Assembly: GCA_038363925.1 (NCBI GenBank) | Contig: JAQQWL010000006.1 | Span: forward strand, 5,374,501-5,438,500 | Reading direction: 5' to 3' | DNA: 64,000 nucleotides | Origin: Apiospora phragmitis | Taxonomy: Eukaryota; Ascomycota; Sordariomycetes; Amphisphaeriales; Apiosporaceae | Shown: piece by piece, positions 34,961 to 46,330 of the stretch | Numbering within the stretch: position 1 is the stretch's first letter | Layout: every line of letters begins with the position of its first letter | The notes under the pieces: generated by a model | Told to the model about the DNA's origin: nothing | Seen by the model: the letters and a program-made list of their open reading frames with translations, nothing else | Database searches by the model: none | Translations under genes and position numbers: made by a program

Positions 34961-36251
34961 TTATGAGCCGGCTCGGAAGAATCTGTTACTCTTCGAAAAT
35001 CTCAGCTTAACGAGAGGCACAGCATGGCTATGCTCGTCCATATGCTGCTGGTAAGCATTTGGCTTTGTACTCGTACTCCCGTCTCTGTGGCCAGACCGCG
35101 ATAACCTGTCCAATGAGCTGGTCGCTTGCTTGGCCAAATAGATTGTCGGCTTGGGGACGGTGGGTGCCGTGAGGACAAGGATTGCGGCTGTCATCTCAAC
35201 GAGACAGAAGACGCCGGCCTGAGAGACGTTGTAGGCGACGTCGGCCGATTCTGCGTACAAATATGCTAGTACTGTGCGAGTAATGGCCGCCGAAACGGAT
35301 CTGTATGCATCTGGTTAGAAACCGTCATTTCTTCCGGAGATCAAACTCACATGGCTCCGAGGGCAAAAACGAGGGAGATGCCGACCCTCTTTTGCCTGGT
35401 TATGTGCAACTTCCAAATGATACCCTGCGGCAGAAGTAGGATGAAGAGGTCTATGACGGCATTGATAGTCATTGGAGCAATTGGGAGGTTTCTGGTATTG
35501 ACACAATGGCCTCCCGGGATCGACGGTCCCACCAGTATTCACGCGGGCGGCAGGCAGGTAGCATCAATCAATATGGAGATGGTATACATTAGGACATTGA
35601 CCGCCCCTAGGGTATAACACGTCCATTTGAAAGTCTTCCGTCGGTTACCTGAGGCGAACAGGTGAATCCATTCGAGTAGGATAAAAGGTTTTATTGTCGC
35701 CATCACCACCGAATAGAGCATGAACCCGTAAAAGCCGTTCTGCACTCACGGTCAACGAAATGGAACTAGGAAAACGAAGCAAAGGATACCACGGACTTGG
35801 TAGAACGGGGACAGCTCACGAAACCTGAAATTTCACGTGTGGACGAAATTCCCTGTGGTCCCATTCATCTTGAGCCAGAACGCACAGTGGGCGACAAATA
35901 TCCCTGACAGCGCCACGCAACGCATTAATTAGTTCGCTTCGAATGTGGTGGTTGGGACAAGACGTATTACGTATGTTGTAATCAGGAAATCTGGAAGAAT
36001 CGTCAGCTTCGTGATGATCGAGATGACAGTATTATCAAAGAGAAAGAAAATATCTTACAGTCCTGAGTTCGTGCCATCTTCAACAGGACAAACTTGGAAT
36101 AAAGCCTCAGGGCGACGAAGGTGGAAACGATGATGAGACAGACTGTGTAGACTGCAATCACCACATCGTTCTTGTTCGGTGGGTTGTCGAGGTCCTGCAC
36201 TTCGCCCGGCGGAGGGTTCATCACCGGAGCGTTGAGGGGATCATCAGCCAT
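34961..36251 (-). pseudogene. Rhodopsin-domain (PTH11-like) seven-helix membrane protein, degenerate
   Basis: Fungal rhodopsin-domain integral membrane protein, related to PTH11-type putative receptors. Start at 36251, MADDPLNAPVMNPPPGEVQD; first helix NDVVIAVYTVCLIIVSTFVA, then ALRLYSKFVLLKMARTQD and an intron. The second/third helix region is poorly readable with a TGA at the position of a conserved Trp (VHT-stop-NFRFREL, about 35,830-35,850). Later pieces are clear: NGFYGFMLYSVVMATIKPFI, then NAVIDLFILLLPQGIIWKLH and SQAGVFCLVEMTAAILVLTA, ending at 34961 after a polar tail. A TGA at 35,539-35,541 with compensating base changes around YWWD marks another lesion. Several independent lesions suggest true pseudogenisation rather than only base-calling error. 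Confidence 0.65.
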
Positions 36252-36734
36252 GATTCTCTTGTTGCTACGTTCTCACTCCCCGTTCACCCGTTCGAATCGT
36301 ATTTTACTTGTAGGAGTAGTAGTCGCAGCACTAGCAGTCGCACCCGATGCTTAGTAGGCTTTTGGACTACGAAACCGACGAATTATCGCTAGTTGGAAGG
36401 GTAGACTCCAGTGAGGGTCGCAAAGGGTTGTTGATAAGATCTAAATGTAGATAAGTAAATTGAGCACGTCAATCCCTGGTCTTGCATTAAACGGCGGCCA
36501 ATAGCCAATGGCCTGGACTCAGCCTGCAGTTGGTTGTCATCATCCCCACCCAGACTCTGGCCCCTCACGTTCATTGACAATCTCCTTCCACGCTGGATAT
36601 CCTATTTCTAACTACGCATCCAATCTCAAAATCTATCCATAGAAACCGTCACGGCAGTAAGAGCATTGAACGATCCTATTTTTTAGCGCTCGCCCCAAGA
36701 GTCCATCTTTCTAATAGCTCCAAGACCATTCAAC
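36252..36734. promoter_or_regulatory. Divergent intergenic region rhodopsin-domain relic / GST
   Basis: 480 bp; no defined element recognised. Confidence 0.35.
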
Positions 36735-37658
36735 ATGACGGCGCCCTACGAACTCGTCTACTACACCGGCGTTCCTGGCCGCGGAGAGCATGTCCGGCTG
36801 ATCCTCGAGGAAGCCGGCAGCCCGTACCAAGACACCCGTGCCCTCTCTTTCGAGAAGGCCAGAGAAGTGGTCGTGCACTGGAAAGACGCCGGCGGCCACG
36901 GCAATCCCAAGTACTTCGCCCCGCCCCTCTTCAAGCACGGCGACCTCGTTATCGCGCAGACCCCCAACATCCTCATGTACCTCGGTCGCAAGCTCGGCCT
37001 GTCCGGATCGCAGGAGGAAGATGCGTACCGTGTCAACGCCCTCGCGCTCACGGCGCTGGACGGCTTGAGCAACGAGGCCCACGATTCGCACCATCCCATC
37101 GCCCTTATGCTCCCGTACGAGGAGCAGAAAGAGGAAAGCCGCCGGCGGAGTCAGTACTGGATCAAGAATCGCCTTCCTAGTCACCTGGAGTATTGGCAGA
37201 AGGTGCTGGAGAGCGAAAACGTCAGCCCAGGGCCATGGTTATTGGGAAGCACATTCACCTATGCTGATCTGGTCCTATTCCAAGTAAGTTCTCTTGGATT
37301 CTTACATAGTCGCAAGCCAACAAACTAATTCCACTGTTATAGTGCCTCGATGGAACTACTTACGCGTTTCCAAAGGCGATGGAACAGACCAAAGCATCCG
37401 GTAATTTGTTTTTTTTTCCTGTTTTCCTTTTTTCCTTTTTTAAATCCATTCCAAGTCACCCCGGCAGTAACAAGAGACTCACATATAATAGGTAAATATG
37501 ACAGGGTCTTTAAGCTATGGGAGGATGTTAAGGCCCGGCCAAATATAGCTGCTTACCTTGCCAGCGAGAGAAGGCAGAAATATCAGGACTGGGGCATCTA
37601 CCGGCACTATCCGGAGAACGATTTGGTTGTAGAGCCGGAGAATGTAGGGCCACTGTGA
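36735..37658 (+). CDS. Glutathione S-transferase
   Basis: Soluble GST conjugating glutathione to electrophiles. Exons 36735-37283, 37343-37400 and 37492-37658 keep phase and give 257 residues. N-terminal thioredoxin-like domain: LVYYTGVPGRGEHVRLILEE with the catalytic-position Tyr, PPLFKHGDLVIAQTPNILMY carrying the QT-S/P glutathione-binding turn and cis-proline-type region. C-terminal helical domain includes LGSTFTYADLVLFQCLDG (the conserved N-capping Asp). Ends YRHYPENDLVVEPENVGPL. Introns of 59 and 91 bp with GTAAGT and GTAATT donors. Substrate class cannot be told from sequence. Intact. Confidence 0.9.
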
Positions 37659-38480
37659 GGATAAAGATGTGGTTTCCTAGTGATTTCTGATATATCTGCT
37701 AGATTGATTGCCAAAGGTGTCGGAATGTCCAACATACGACTATGACTTTCTAGATCAACGCTTCTCCATCATAACTTCACGTGCTAATCTCCATCCGATG
37801 TTGACGTTTACTTAGAATATGTGTTGCATAGTGCTTAGCTGGTTCAAGCTTCCTTGGGTGAGGAGCTTGTATGTGCTTGGGGGTTCCAAGTGTCCGATCT
37901 ATCTGTCAGCACAGCCCTGGGTCTTAGGACTGCACCCACATACGTACTCTGGATATGCTTGCATAATTAGAAACGGCATTCGCAGGCTATTGGACATCTG
38001 AGGTGTCTGGTGCGTGCCCACACAGAAGCCTTCGCGTGGTAGTTGCGAAACCAGCCTCCCTTATATAATCACAGGTTAGATGCTGGCATTCATCGTCTGT
38101 GGATCTGACTATCAACCCCCACTCCTTCTCGGCGTATTCGCTTCCGCATCGATGCTGACCGTATGAGCAGGATATGGCCGTATGTGAAAGAAACTGCTAT
38201 TACCAGTATTTATACAGCTTACCCCTTGCTCAATCCTGGCTTGGTCTGCCTGGGTGCGCGACAATTGAAGAGCCCCTCCACTGCTGGCACCTATGACGAA
38301 AGATGATTCATTTCGACTCATCGGCATTTTCCCCAAAGGGATAATTCTTGTCAAATAGTAATCTGGTTGGTCTATATACGTGCAATGGCTTTTTGCCGAC
38401 ATCATGCTCTCCAGAGAAATGCCCATCTGTTGTTGTTCTCTTACCAGTTCATGTCATCAGAATCCCCGCCTACATGAATA
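37659..38480. other. Intergenic, no gene seen
   Basis: 820 bp; short ORFs only. Confidence 0.45.
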
Positions 38481-39237
38481 ATGGCTGACCCTGGCGTTCA
38501 AAATCTGGACCACTTTACGGCGACCCAGCACCAGAAGCCCGGCTCTACCTTGCGTTCCGCCGTTGACGGTGCCTCGGCACAGCAGTACCACGTCTGCATC
38601 ATCGGCGCGTCCACGGCAATTGGCAAAGGCCTGGCCACGTCCTATGCCAGAGCCGGCTGCCGAGCCCTCGTGCGGGCCGCGAGGGGACCTGGATTCTCTC
38701 CATCAAGTAGCCGAGGCCGTCCGCGCCGTTTTTCTTCTTCGCCGTCCAGCATCGCCAACTCCAAGTACTGCATCAGCAAAAGATGGCGCAGATGCGCATC
38801 GCGGAGCTCCTGGGCTGCCAATTCGGCGGAGAAGAGGGCCTCTTTACCGTCGCGGTGCACCCGGGGGCCGTGCTGACGGAGACGGCGGCGCGGGGTACGC
38901 CGGAGGAGTTCAAGCCATGTCAGTCCCTACCTAGTCCCAGTCTAGTCCTCGATCGCGTCGTGTCTTGAATCCGCACGCACAATCATTTTTTCCCAGCTAG
39001 AAGCTGACAATAAAAAGGATAGACTTGATTGATGACCCGGAGCTTTGCGGGGCGTTCTGCGTGTGGCTTACTAGAGATGCGAGCTCCATGCGATGGCTCC
39101 ATGGGCGACTCCTGAGCGCGACGTGGGACCTTGATGAGCTCTTGAGCAAGAAGGAAGGCATTATCAATGGAGATCTCGTGAAGTATGAAGCCAGGAACCC
39201 AATTTATATAGGCAAAGAAGACATGGAGCATGTTTAA
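38481..39237 (+). pseudogene. Short-chain dehydrogenase/reductase relic with central deletion
   Basis: Starts MADPGVQNLDHFTATQHQKP and reaches the nucleotide-binding loop HVCIIGASTAIGKGLATSYA. The frame shifts near 38,690 (GDLDSLHQVAEAVRA in the next frame), then about 100 residues of the Rossmann core are absent. The sequence resumes with NSKYCISK, equivalent to the catalytic YxxxK region. A run of four A at 38,778-38,781 shifts the frame again before MAQMRIAELLGCQFGGEEGL and TVAVHPGAVLTETAA. A further exon-like segment, 39,022-39,237, encodes ELCGAFCVWLTRDASSMRWL and ends YIGKEDMEHV. Family assignment is from the TGxxxGxG-like and YxxxK motifs plus the typical PGAV segment. The missing core makes it inactive. 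Confidence 0.65.
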
Positions 39238-39583
39238 CTACATGAGTTGGTTATTGTTGGCTCAGTAAATTACAGGCCGTCGATGTCCCAGGGGCAGGAT
39301 GAGGTCGGGATGTGAGCCGATCTCCACACTCTCGGAAGCCGTAGCCGACAGAGCACCGGAACCCCCCAGATGGAGGCGATCCGATACAAATGCCTTATCA
39401 CCCGGCATGAAATCTGAAGGTACCCTAGGTAGCTTCCCCCAACCTAGGGGTCAACCTCAAACTTTCCACCCCATGCGACCAACCAACCATTGATCGCCTT
39501 CGTCATCCCTTCCACTCATAAACGTACACACCTACTCTTTTGACCTAGCCAGGCAGAAAACTAGAACCGCCCCGACGAAAGCC
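39238..39583. promoter_or_regulatory. Upstream region of the cysteine hydrolase gene
   Basis: 345 bp; no defined element recognised. Confidence 0.35.
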
Positions 39584-40379
39584 ATGGCATCCAATTTACA
39601 GTCCCACGCCCAAGCCGCGTCCTACCAAGCCTCCGGCTTCGGCAACCGGATGGGCTGGGGCGCCCGCCCGGCCCTGCTGCTCATCGACGTGTGCAAGGCG
39701 TACTGGACGCCCGGCTCGCCCCTGGACCTCTCCGCTTTTCCTCCCGCGCAGCAGTGCCCCGACGTCATGAAACGGCTGCTGGCGGCGGCGCGGGAGTCTG
39801 GGGTTCCGGTCGTTTGGACCGCGGTCGAGTACCACCCGGGCCTCGGCATGGCGGACGCGGGGCTGTTCTGGAAGAAATCCAAGTCGCTGCGCGTCTTCAA
39901 CCGGGGGATGGATGAGAGGGGTCTCGGCGGGTGGGTCGAAGGCTTGGAACCATCTCAGGGAAGTGGCGGCGAGCTCGTCGTCAAGAAGAAGTACGCCAGC
40001 GCCTTCTTCGAGACGGCCCTCGCGTCCGACCTGCAGGTCCTCGGGGTCGACACCGTCGTGGTGTGCGGCGTCAGCACGTCCGGGTGCGTGAGGGCGAGCG
40101 CGCTGGATACGATGCAGAATGGGTTCCGGCCGATGGTCAGTTCTTCTTCTTTCTTCTGGTCACGGAGATGAGCGAGAGAGAAGCGCCAAAGTGGGATGGT
40201 TCTTAACAGCTGACATGGGGGGATTGATCGACTAGGTCGTCGGTGCGGCTTGTGGCGACAGGAGCGAAGAGATCCAGAATGCGAATCTGTTTGATCTCAA
40301 CGCCAAGTATGCGGATGTGGTCAGCGAAGAGGAAGCGATTGAGCACCTCAAAGCGGGGTGGCTGAAAGCAACAGCGTAG
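39584..40379 (+). CDS. Isochorismatase-fold cysteine hydrolase (N-carbamoylsarcosine amidase-like)
   Basis: Cysteine hydrolase of the isochorismatase superfamily; the closest named relatives act on N-carbamoylsarcosine or similar amides, but the substrate here is unknown. Exons 39584-40135 and 40236-40379, 231 residues; the 100-bp intron has GTCAGT donor and TAG acceptor, phase zero. The catalytic triad is visible: Asp in ALLLIDVCKAYW, Lys in LVVKKKYASAFFET, Cys in VVVCGVSTSGCVRASALD (second Cys is the nucleophile position). After the intron: VVGAACGDRSEEIQNANLFD, then LNAKYADVV, usual for the family. Intact. Confidence 0.87.
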
Positions 40380-40670
40380 TAACTTCACATGGTATATTCA
40401 CGTTCACGGAATGCGTTGGGAATAATCAATTAGCCTGTATTTATGTTTATCTGTATTTTCCTTGCTGGTTGTCCAGCCTTTTCCCACCATGCTCAGCGAG
40501 GGTATCATGACATCCAATCGCGACTCAATGAGTGCGAAGGATGGTAAAGAATCAGAAGAAAAGTCAAAGCTTGGTTTTGCTTTCACTCGTATCAATGAGA
40601 CCTAACTCTATTGTAGTAGAAGTACAACTTTAAGAATGCAAAGTACATCTGTTGGTGAAATTGAGTGTTC

Positions 40671-42260
40671 TCAATCACAGATGTTGGGATCTACATACAA
40701 ATAACGTTAGCCAGCAGAACTTTAATAAGAAACCAAGAACCACAACAACTCAACTTCAAGAGTAACTGAAAAGAGAGAAAGAAAGAAGAACTCACTGTAG
40801 GGATTCGGCGGCACGGGGATGACACCGGCGTTGGCCAGGGCGCGGTAGTCCCACTCGGGCGCCGACTCGGTCTTCCAGGTCCAGAAGATCCAGCCGTCGG
40901 CCTTGTCGTAGGCGACCATCTGGGCGTTGATGAAGTCGCGCAGGTTGGCGCGGTCCTGGCCCTGGATCTGCTCGATGGAGCCCCGTCGGCGGGCGCCGTC
41001 GCACGAGCCGATCTGGTACGAGCTCTGGCCCTCGTAGTTGAAGGTCCCGTCCCAGCGAGCGCCGACGCCGCGGCCGTTGAGCCAGTAGGCCTGCGGGGCT
41101 GGTGGTTAGCAAATTGCTCTATCTCATTAAGTCTCATCTACTTGACCGAGATACTTGACATGTTTGATCGACGGTCTGTTCAGAATCGATTGGAAATACT
41201 TACACAGTCGGTCATGGCACCACACCACTCGCCATTGATAGTCTTCTTGTTGCTGGACGCCATCTGTTCGCCAAAGCCGCAGGCGCTGCCGATGTGAGCC
41301 CCGACGTCCATGTGCAGCTGGCCGGCGTCGAAGACCTCGTAGTGGTGCGTGTCGAGCAGCAGGTCCTTCATGTCGGTGCCCCAGTCGTTCCAGGCGGCGG
41401 GGCCCTGGAAGGCGTCGTGGAAGGCCACCGTGACGCCGGACCCGCTCAGGCTCTGGTACCCCTGACCCATGAACGACTTGACGGCGGCCATGTCGAGCTT
41501 GGGGCCCATAGGCTCGTTGAGCAGCTCGATGGCCGCCACGGCCGGGTGGCCGGCGTGGTCGTCGCGGATCTTCTCCAGGGCCTTGACGGTCTGGGCCACG
41601 GTGTCGCCTTGGAGCCAGCCGATGCCGCCTCGCTGGCCCGAGTTGTCGAGGCCGTTCTGGGAACCTGGGGCGCCATGGAGATCGATCATGACCTATAGGT
41701 AGTCAGCATGAGTACATACTCGAAGTAATGGTATGAGTTGATGAACCTTCAGGTTGGCAGATTGCGCCCAGTCAAGAGCTTTGCCGAGGTACTCGTAGGC
41801 GCCCTGGGAGTAAGGGTCGCCATCCAAGGGTGTGATGGCCCAGTAACCGATGGGAATGCGGATGAAGTTGAGCCCCTTGGCGGCGATGTCATGGAAGTCG
41901 CCTTCCGTGATGAAGGAGCTCCAGTGCTGCTGAAGTCGCTTGGTCGCCTCCTCCTTGCCAATGACCTTGCCCATAGTGTACTCGTCCACCACAGAATCCG
42001 GCGTCGCCTCGAAGATGGAAGGGGTGATCCATGGCTATTTTGCTTCATTAGGTTGTCTAAATCCTGAGAAGTGAAAGTGGAAGACGAACCTCGAGAAGCA
42101 GCCAACCTCCGAGGTTTACACCTCTGATCTTGGCATCACCCAGGGCAGATGCGACGTTTCTTCCGATGGGGGACATCCGATCAGCTGGCGCGCCGTGGCT
42201 ACCCGAGGCGAACAAGGACAGCGTTACGCCCACCGCACACAGGAGTCGTGAAAGGGCCAT
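40671..42260 (-). CDS. Secreted exo-beta-1,3-glucanase, GH5 family (EXG1/ExgA type)
   Basis: Secreted wall-remodelling enzyme releasing glucose from beta-1,3-glucan. Five exons, 42260-42090, 42034-41747, 41692-41204, 41090-40796 and 40690-40671, in phase: 420 residues. Signal peptide MALSRLLCAVGVTLSLFASG. Signatures: [20 protein letters not shown] (across intron 1), GLNFIRIPIGYWAI, MIDLHGAPGSQNG, acid/base Glu in AIELLNEP, nucleophile Glu in INGEWCGAMTDC, and GWIFWTWKTESAPEWDY. The last exon adds only 7 codons and ends NPNICD, matching the family's Cys-containing C-terminus. Introns 45-110 bp. Intact. Confidence 0.93.
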
Positions 42261-44839
42261 CTTGGGAATCTCGGTGTCCTATGGCGTCTTGATGTGTCTG
42301 AGCTACCTTCCGGGATATGAAGGATGAAGATTGATCTGCCAGTGGCAGAAAGTACTAAATTGAGGAATGCAATGAGTGAATGTAGACCGAAGCCTCACTT
42401 AGTAGGTAGGTAGAAAATGTCTTGCGCTTCTGAATGAGTACGCGTTACCATTGCATGCTCTAACAAGTATGATATGCGGTTGTGCAGGAACAGTGAAGAT
42501 GGCGCCATTGTGGGAAATCCTGGAGGATCGTGTGGCTTCTATTTGTAACTTCCTTTAATTCGCTTAAGCTGCTTGCTTTCCACCTTTAGAAGGGCGGACT
42601 GAGATACCGTTTGTGGTGGTCTCGAACCCTGATCGACATTGTTCCTAAGCCTACTTCTTCTCGTGGTTGTTAGCCCTTGATCGTCATAAGTTTGTTGATT
42701 CCTCTCTTACTCCTCTCGGGAGCAACTACAGTTTGGGGCCCCTAATCGGAACGGAAGGTTCCAAGGCCCTGTCTGTCCAATCATTCGCTGGAGCAAGCCC
42801 CTACGGACGCTAGAAGAACCACCCCTGCAGAAGCACGCCAGCACTAGGGGCCGCCTAAAGCACTGTGCTGTCCTACCAAGAGCGCCACGACGCGGGGCAA
42901 GTCATCAGGGGCGCACACTTTTAATTTTAGTGGTCAGCAACATTGAACCCCAGGAGATCGACCCAACCCCAGATGAGACATGACGACATCTTGTGTGCTG
43001 GCGGGCGCCTTAATGCGAGCCATCCCGTCCACGATCTGCTACTTTATTCTTTGCCAGCCTGCTTGCTCTCGCAACTTCCAGCCAAACTCGCCAGCTTTCG
43101 GGCGGTGAAGAAACCCTTACATACGCGAGGCTCTGTCTGTTGAGTTTCGTCATTTCAACTTGCCACCCTTACTTTCCACACCAAAATCATGTTAGCATAT
43201 TGGCGTCGGCGAGGGGAGGGCAGAACTGGCGTTGGCGTGGTGTTTGGATCTGGCTTCAGAGACAACGAAGGGTCTTAAAAGGCCTGCCTATAACGTCGCA
43301 ATCCAATCCACTGACCTGGGGCTTGGGGCCTGCTGCCAACTTTCCTGCCGAAATATTCTTGTCACTGGCCCCTGTTACTGCCCACCAGTGTCATCAAAAA
43401 GTCTTGGGTGCTGACGTGTATCAACAATGCTTGCATCAGTGTGACCATCCAGTTCGAGTATTTGAGTCGGTTCTTGCGATGCTGCTTGCTGAGCGCACAT
43501 ATTGAGAGAAAGCACACTCGGGCATCGATCCCTAGTCTCTGCTTGGCTAGAATAGCACCCCACTAATTTGGTTGCTCGAAGGGAACTAACATGATGCATT
43601 TTCGCCCTTTTCACTTCGAGCTACACAGCGTGACTTGCATCTCACGCAGTTGGTGGCAGAGGAGTCAACTGCGCCGCCCAACACCCGAGCTTACACGCCT
43701 GTGTTCCCTCAGCGGCTCGGATCGCGCACCTGTGGACTCAGCACGACGAGAATACTACAGCAAACATCCCAAGACGTTTGCTTCTGGCTTCAGCTCATTA
43801 GGTATCAGGAACATGCCTCCCTCGCCTGGTTTCAACCAACGTGCGTAAGGCACCTTGTCGCTTGTTGTCGCTCGATGGGTAGACACGAAACCAGAAGTAA
43901 ACAGAGACACCTGAAATAACGGGTTCGATGGGCTTGAAGGGTTTTCTTAGCTGCGTCCTCATCCACTGTCGTGAGATAAGTAAGTAGGGTGGTGCCCGAA
44001 CACTTCAAAGCTGCGCACATGTGCCTAGCACAGCTCGAGACCGCAGCTCGAGACATCCATGATATGGAAGCGGGCACGTCACGTATAACAAGACAAGAGT
44101 CGCACGGGTGTCCGCAAGGTTACAAGTAGCTGAGTGAAGGCACCAATTATAGCAGTTAATCATCATCATCAGCCTTACTGGGGGTACCACATTGCTCACG
44201 AGTCGTGCTCCCCGTTCTGTTGCACGCATATGAACTTTGTTCCGACCCCACGTTTCACCCGGGCGCCCGGGCGAAGACTCCAATAAGCATATGTAGATAG
44301 AAACATGGCAAGCTGCAGAAGGGAGATGCGCGTGCAATGGCGATGATGATGAAGTTTCAACCCATTTTACACTCAAGAACAAAATGAAGGTTGTTTCATG
44401 GTTTTAATTAGTGAAAACTTGGGAGCTTCTGCTTGCTTCTGATCACCCAAGCTCCGCCAAGCCTACATCGCGATTGGTTCACCACAGCCTCCACGTCAAG
44501 CGCGCCGTTGATATGGCCGTGGGCGCCATTTGCATCTTTAGGAAGAGGTAGAGAGGCACCTGCGTAATCTGATGCGTTTTGAAATAAGCCTCATGCCTCA
44601 CTACCTCCAGCTGTGACACTTGCTGGCGCGTCCTCAGCCGTGATGATGTAGAGACAGCCAATTGATTGGACGGATACTTCAAGAATCTCACTTTAAATGC
44701 TAACCAACACCTCCTGACTACGTGCATAGAAACGGATCCAATTACTAACTACTAGTCCATATCTACATACTCGTCACCTGAGCTGTGCTCGGTATCCGTC
44801 GTTCAGTCAATCACTTACACAAACCCAAGTCAAGTCAAG
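42261..44839. other. Long intergenic region without a recognisable gene
   Basis: 2.6 kb between the GH5 gene and the kexin-repeat precursor. ORFs of 60-125 codons occur on both strands without domain features. Around 42,720-42,950 there is a GC-rich segment with GGGGCCCCTAATC and a tRNA-like fragment that does not fold. Nothing else supported. Confidence 0.4.
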
Positions 44840-45288
44840 ATGCGTTGCCAAACCCTGGTCTTCATGGCCTTGGCGACCTGTCGCTCGGCCTCAGCGTGCC
44901 TACCCGCCGAGACAGTGAACTGGATTCGATCCTCGCCGCGCTGGAGCAGAACAACCCCGAAGACGCCGCCGCCGCCAGCCCCGCTTCGGCTGCGGCGGCC
45001 GGCAACCCGAGGAAGAGGCAGCAGGAGGCCAATATCGCGGCCATCCTGGCGGCTCTCCAGGGGACCGACTCGGCGGATGCGGCGGTCGCGGCCGGCCAGG
45101 GCAGCGCGGACAAGCGAGCGGACGATGCAGAGCTTGCATCCATCTTGGACGCCTGTGAGTTATAACAAACAGCCTGCATACCCTCTTTTCCCAATTGACT
45201 AGAGACGTATCCTGTGCTGACCCCTGCGATTCTAGTGAAGGCGAACAACCCTGAGGATGCTGCCGAGGCCGGTAACGTTCTACCTTAA
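44840..45288 (+). CDS. Small secreted precursor with three kexin-bounded repeats (KEP-like), one frame break
   Basis: Two exons, 44840-45154 and 45236-45288, with a GTGAGT/TAG intron of 81 bp. It starts MRCQTLVFMALAT, a signal-peptide core, but the frame breaks at the CC at 44,877-44,878 and continues as LSLGLSVPTRR. One added base there makes 122 codons in phase with the intron. After the signal come three related units, each preceded by a dibasic site: RR then DSELDSILAALEQNNPEDAA; RKR then EANIAAILAALQGTDSADAA; KR then DAELASILDALKANNPEDAA. The shared pattern is acidic-x-x-[IL]-x-x-IL-x-AL followed by (N/S)(P/A)(E/D)DAA. This architecture is that of fungal kexin-processed repeat precursors (mating pheromones, other KEPs, some RiPP precursors). 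Which class it belongs to, and the function, are unknown. No pheromone-like or aromatic core peptide is seen. Confidence 0.68.
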
Positions 45289-45759
45289 GAAACAATCAAA
45301 ATGGACGGATATATCGAGGCGTGCAAGAAGTCGGCCGTAATGAGGGTTGGGATCCTACTCGCTTCCTGGCAAAAATGCTCCCACCTGCTGTATCTAGGCT
45401 GCACTGTATTGATACCGGGCGAAAGTATGTATATACCGGAAACAATGATGTATATATGATAATCGACTGCTTGCACCCTCTTTATTCTATTCCGCACAAG
45501 CAACGCGGTGGAGCCTCCGTGCTGCTATTACGTAGTGAATTATAGTGAGGTGTACAACCGTGTACGTCAACATCTGCTGCTGACTGCCCCTTTGTTAGGG
45601 GGAGGTACCTACTCAGAGCGGTTTGTAACCCCCTATATCTAACCTGTCGACAGTTGTTCCCTGTTAATACCAGCCCCCTTTCCTTTCGCCGCCAGCGACC
45701 TCTCGTCGACGCCCAGCACCCCCTTCCTTAGATTGCATGGCTAGTTTTACTGCTCGGTG
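45289..45759. other. Intergenic, no gene seen
   Basis: 470 bp separating convergent genes. Confidence 0.4.
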
Positions 45760-46330
45760 TTACGCGTAGGTGACTTCGCCATGTTTCCACGCATCAGTGT
45801 CGTCCCATGCTAGGAAAGCGTATGGTATATTCCGGGGATCGAGGTCTGGCCACCTCCCAATGATTGCCTCATTAAATACCTGATCCAAAACATTGTAGCC
45901 TTCCGGACTCGGGTGGAAGTAAACTAGAAAGACAGATCAGAGGGAAACCTGTAGAAACCGTCCCTTACCATCGTCCAGCACGAGAGTTTTCAGCACCTCA
46001 TTCTCGGGCTGGTCGAGAGAGCCCGGCAGAGGCTCGCCGTCGTCCTGCCCGCCGGCCAGCCGCAGGAGCCGGGCGAACAGATCGACGCAGACCACGTCGT
46101 CGTGCCGGCGCGCCACCTCCCCGACGGCGTCGATGTAGGTCTGGGTGTAGACGTTGGTACGCGGAAGCACCGGGTACCCCCTTTTCAAGGCGCGCTTCTT
46201 CATTCGCCGCTCCTCGCAGTATTGAACCGCGTCCTGGTTCAAGCAGCGCCAGTCCTCCGAGGTGACGGTTGGCGGTGCCGTAGGCGCGACTATCGAGTGG
46301 ACGGTCGAGTCCCACGTATACGCATTGGCA
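45760..46330 (-). pseudogene. SGNH/GDSL esterase (isoamyl acetate hydrolase-like), C-terminal fragment
   Basis: Minus-strand exon from about 46,330 to 45969 and exon 45923-45760, joined by a 45-bp GTAAGG/TAG intron. Readable parts are TSEDWRCLNQDAVQYCEERR, RTNVYTQTYIDAVGEVARRH, VVCVDLFARLL, then VYFHPSPEGYNVLDQVFNEA and a tail ending HGEVTYA. The block VYFHPSPEGYNV carries the catalytic His of SGNH hydrolases of the IAH1 type. The N-terminal half with the GDSI nucleophile, the NxxD block and the usual start is not found upstream in any frame, so it looks truncated. The upstream limit given is approximate. Confidence 0.5.

Noticed and set aside
42840..42960. Pseudo-tRNA with a TGGCGCTCTTGGTAGGAC-like A box on the minus strand
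   Set aside because: No T-arm at the expected distance and no cloverleaf; at most a worn fragment.
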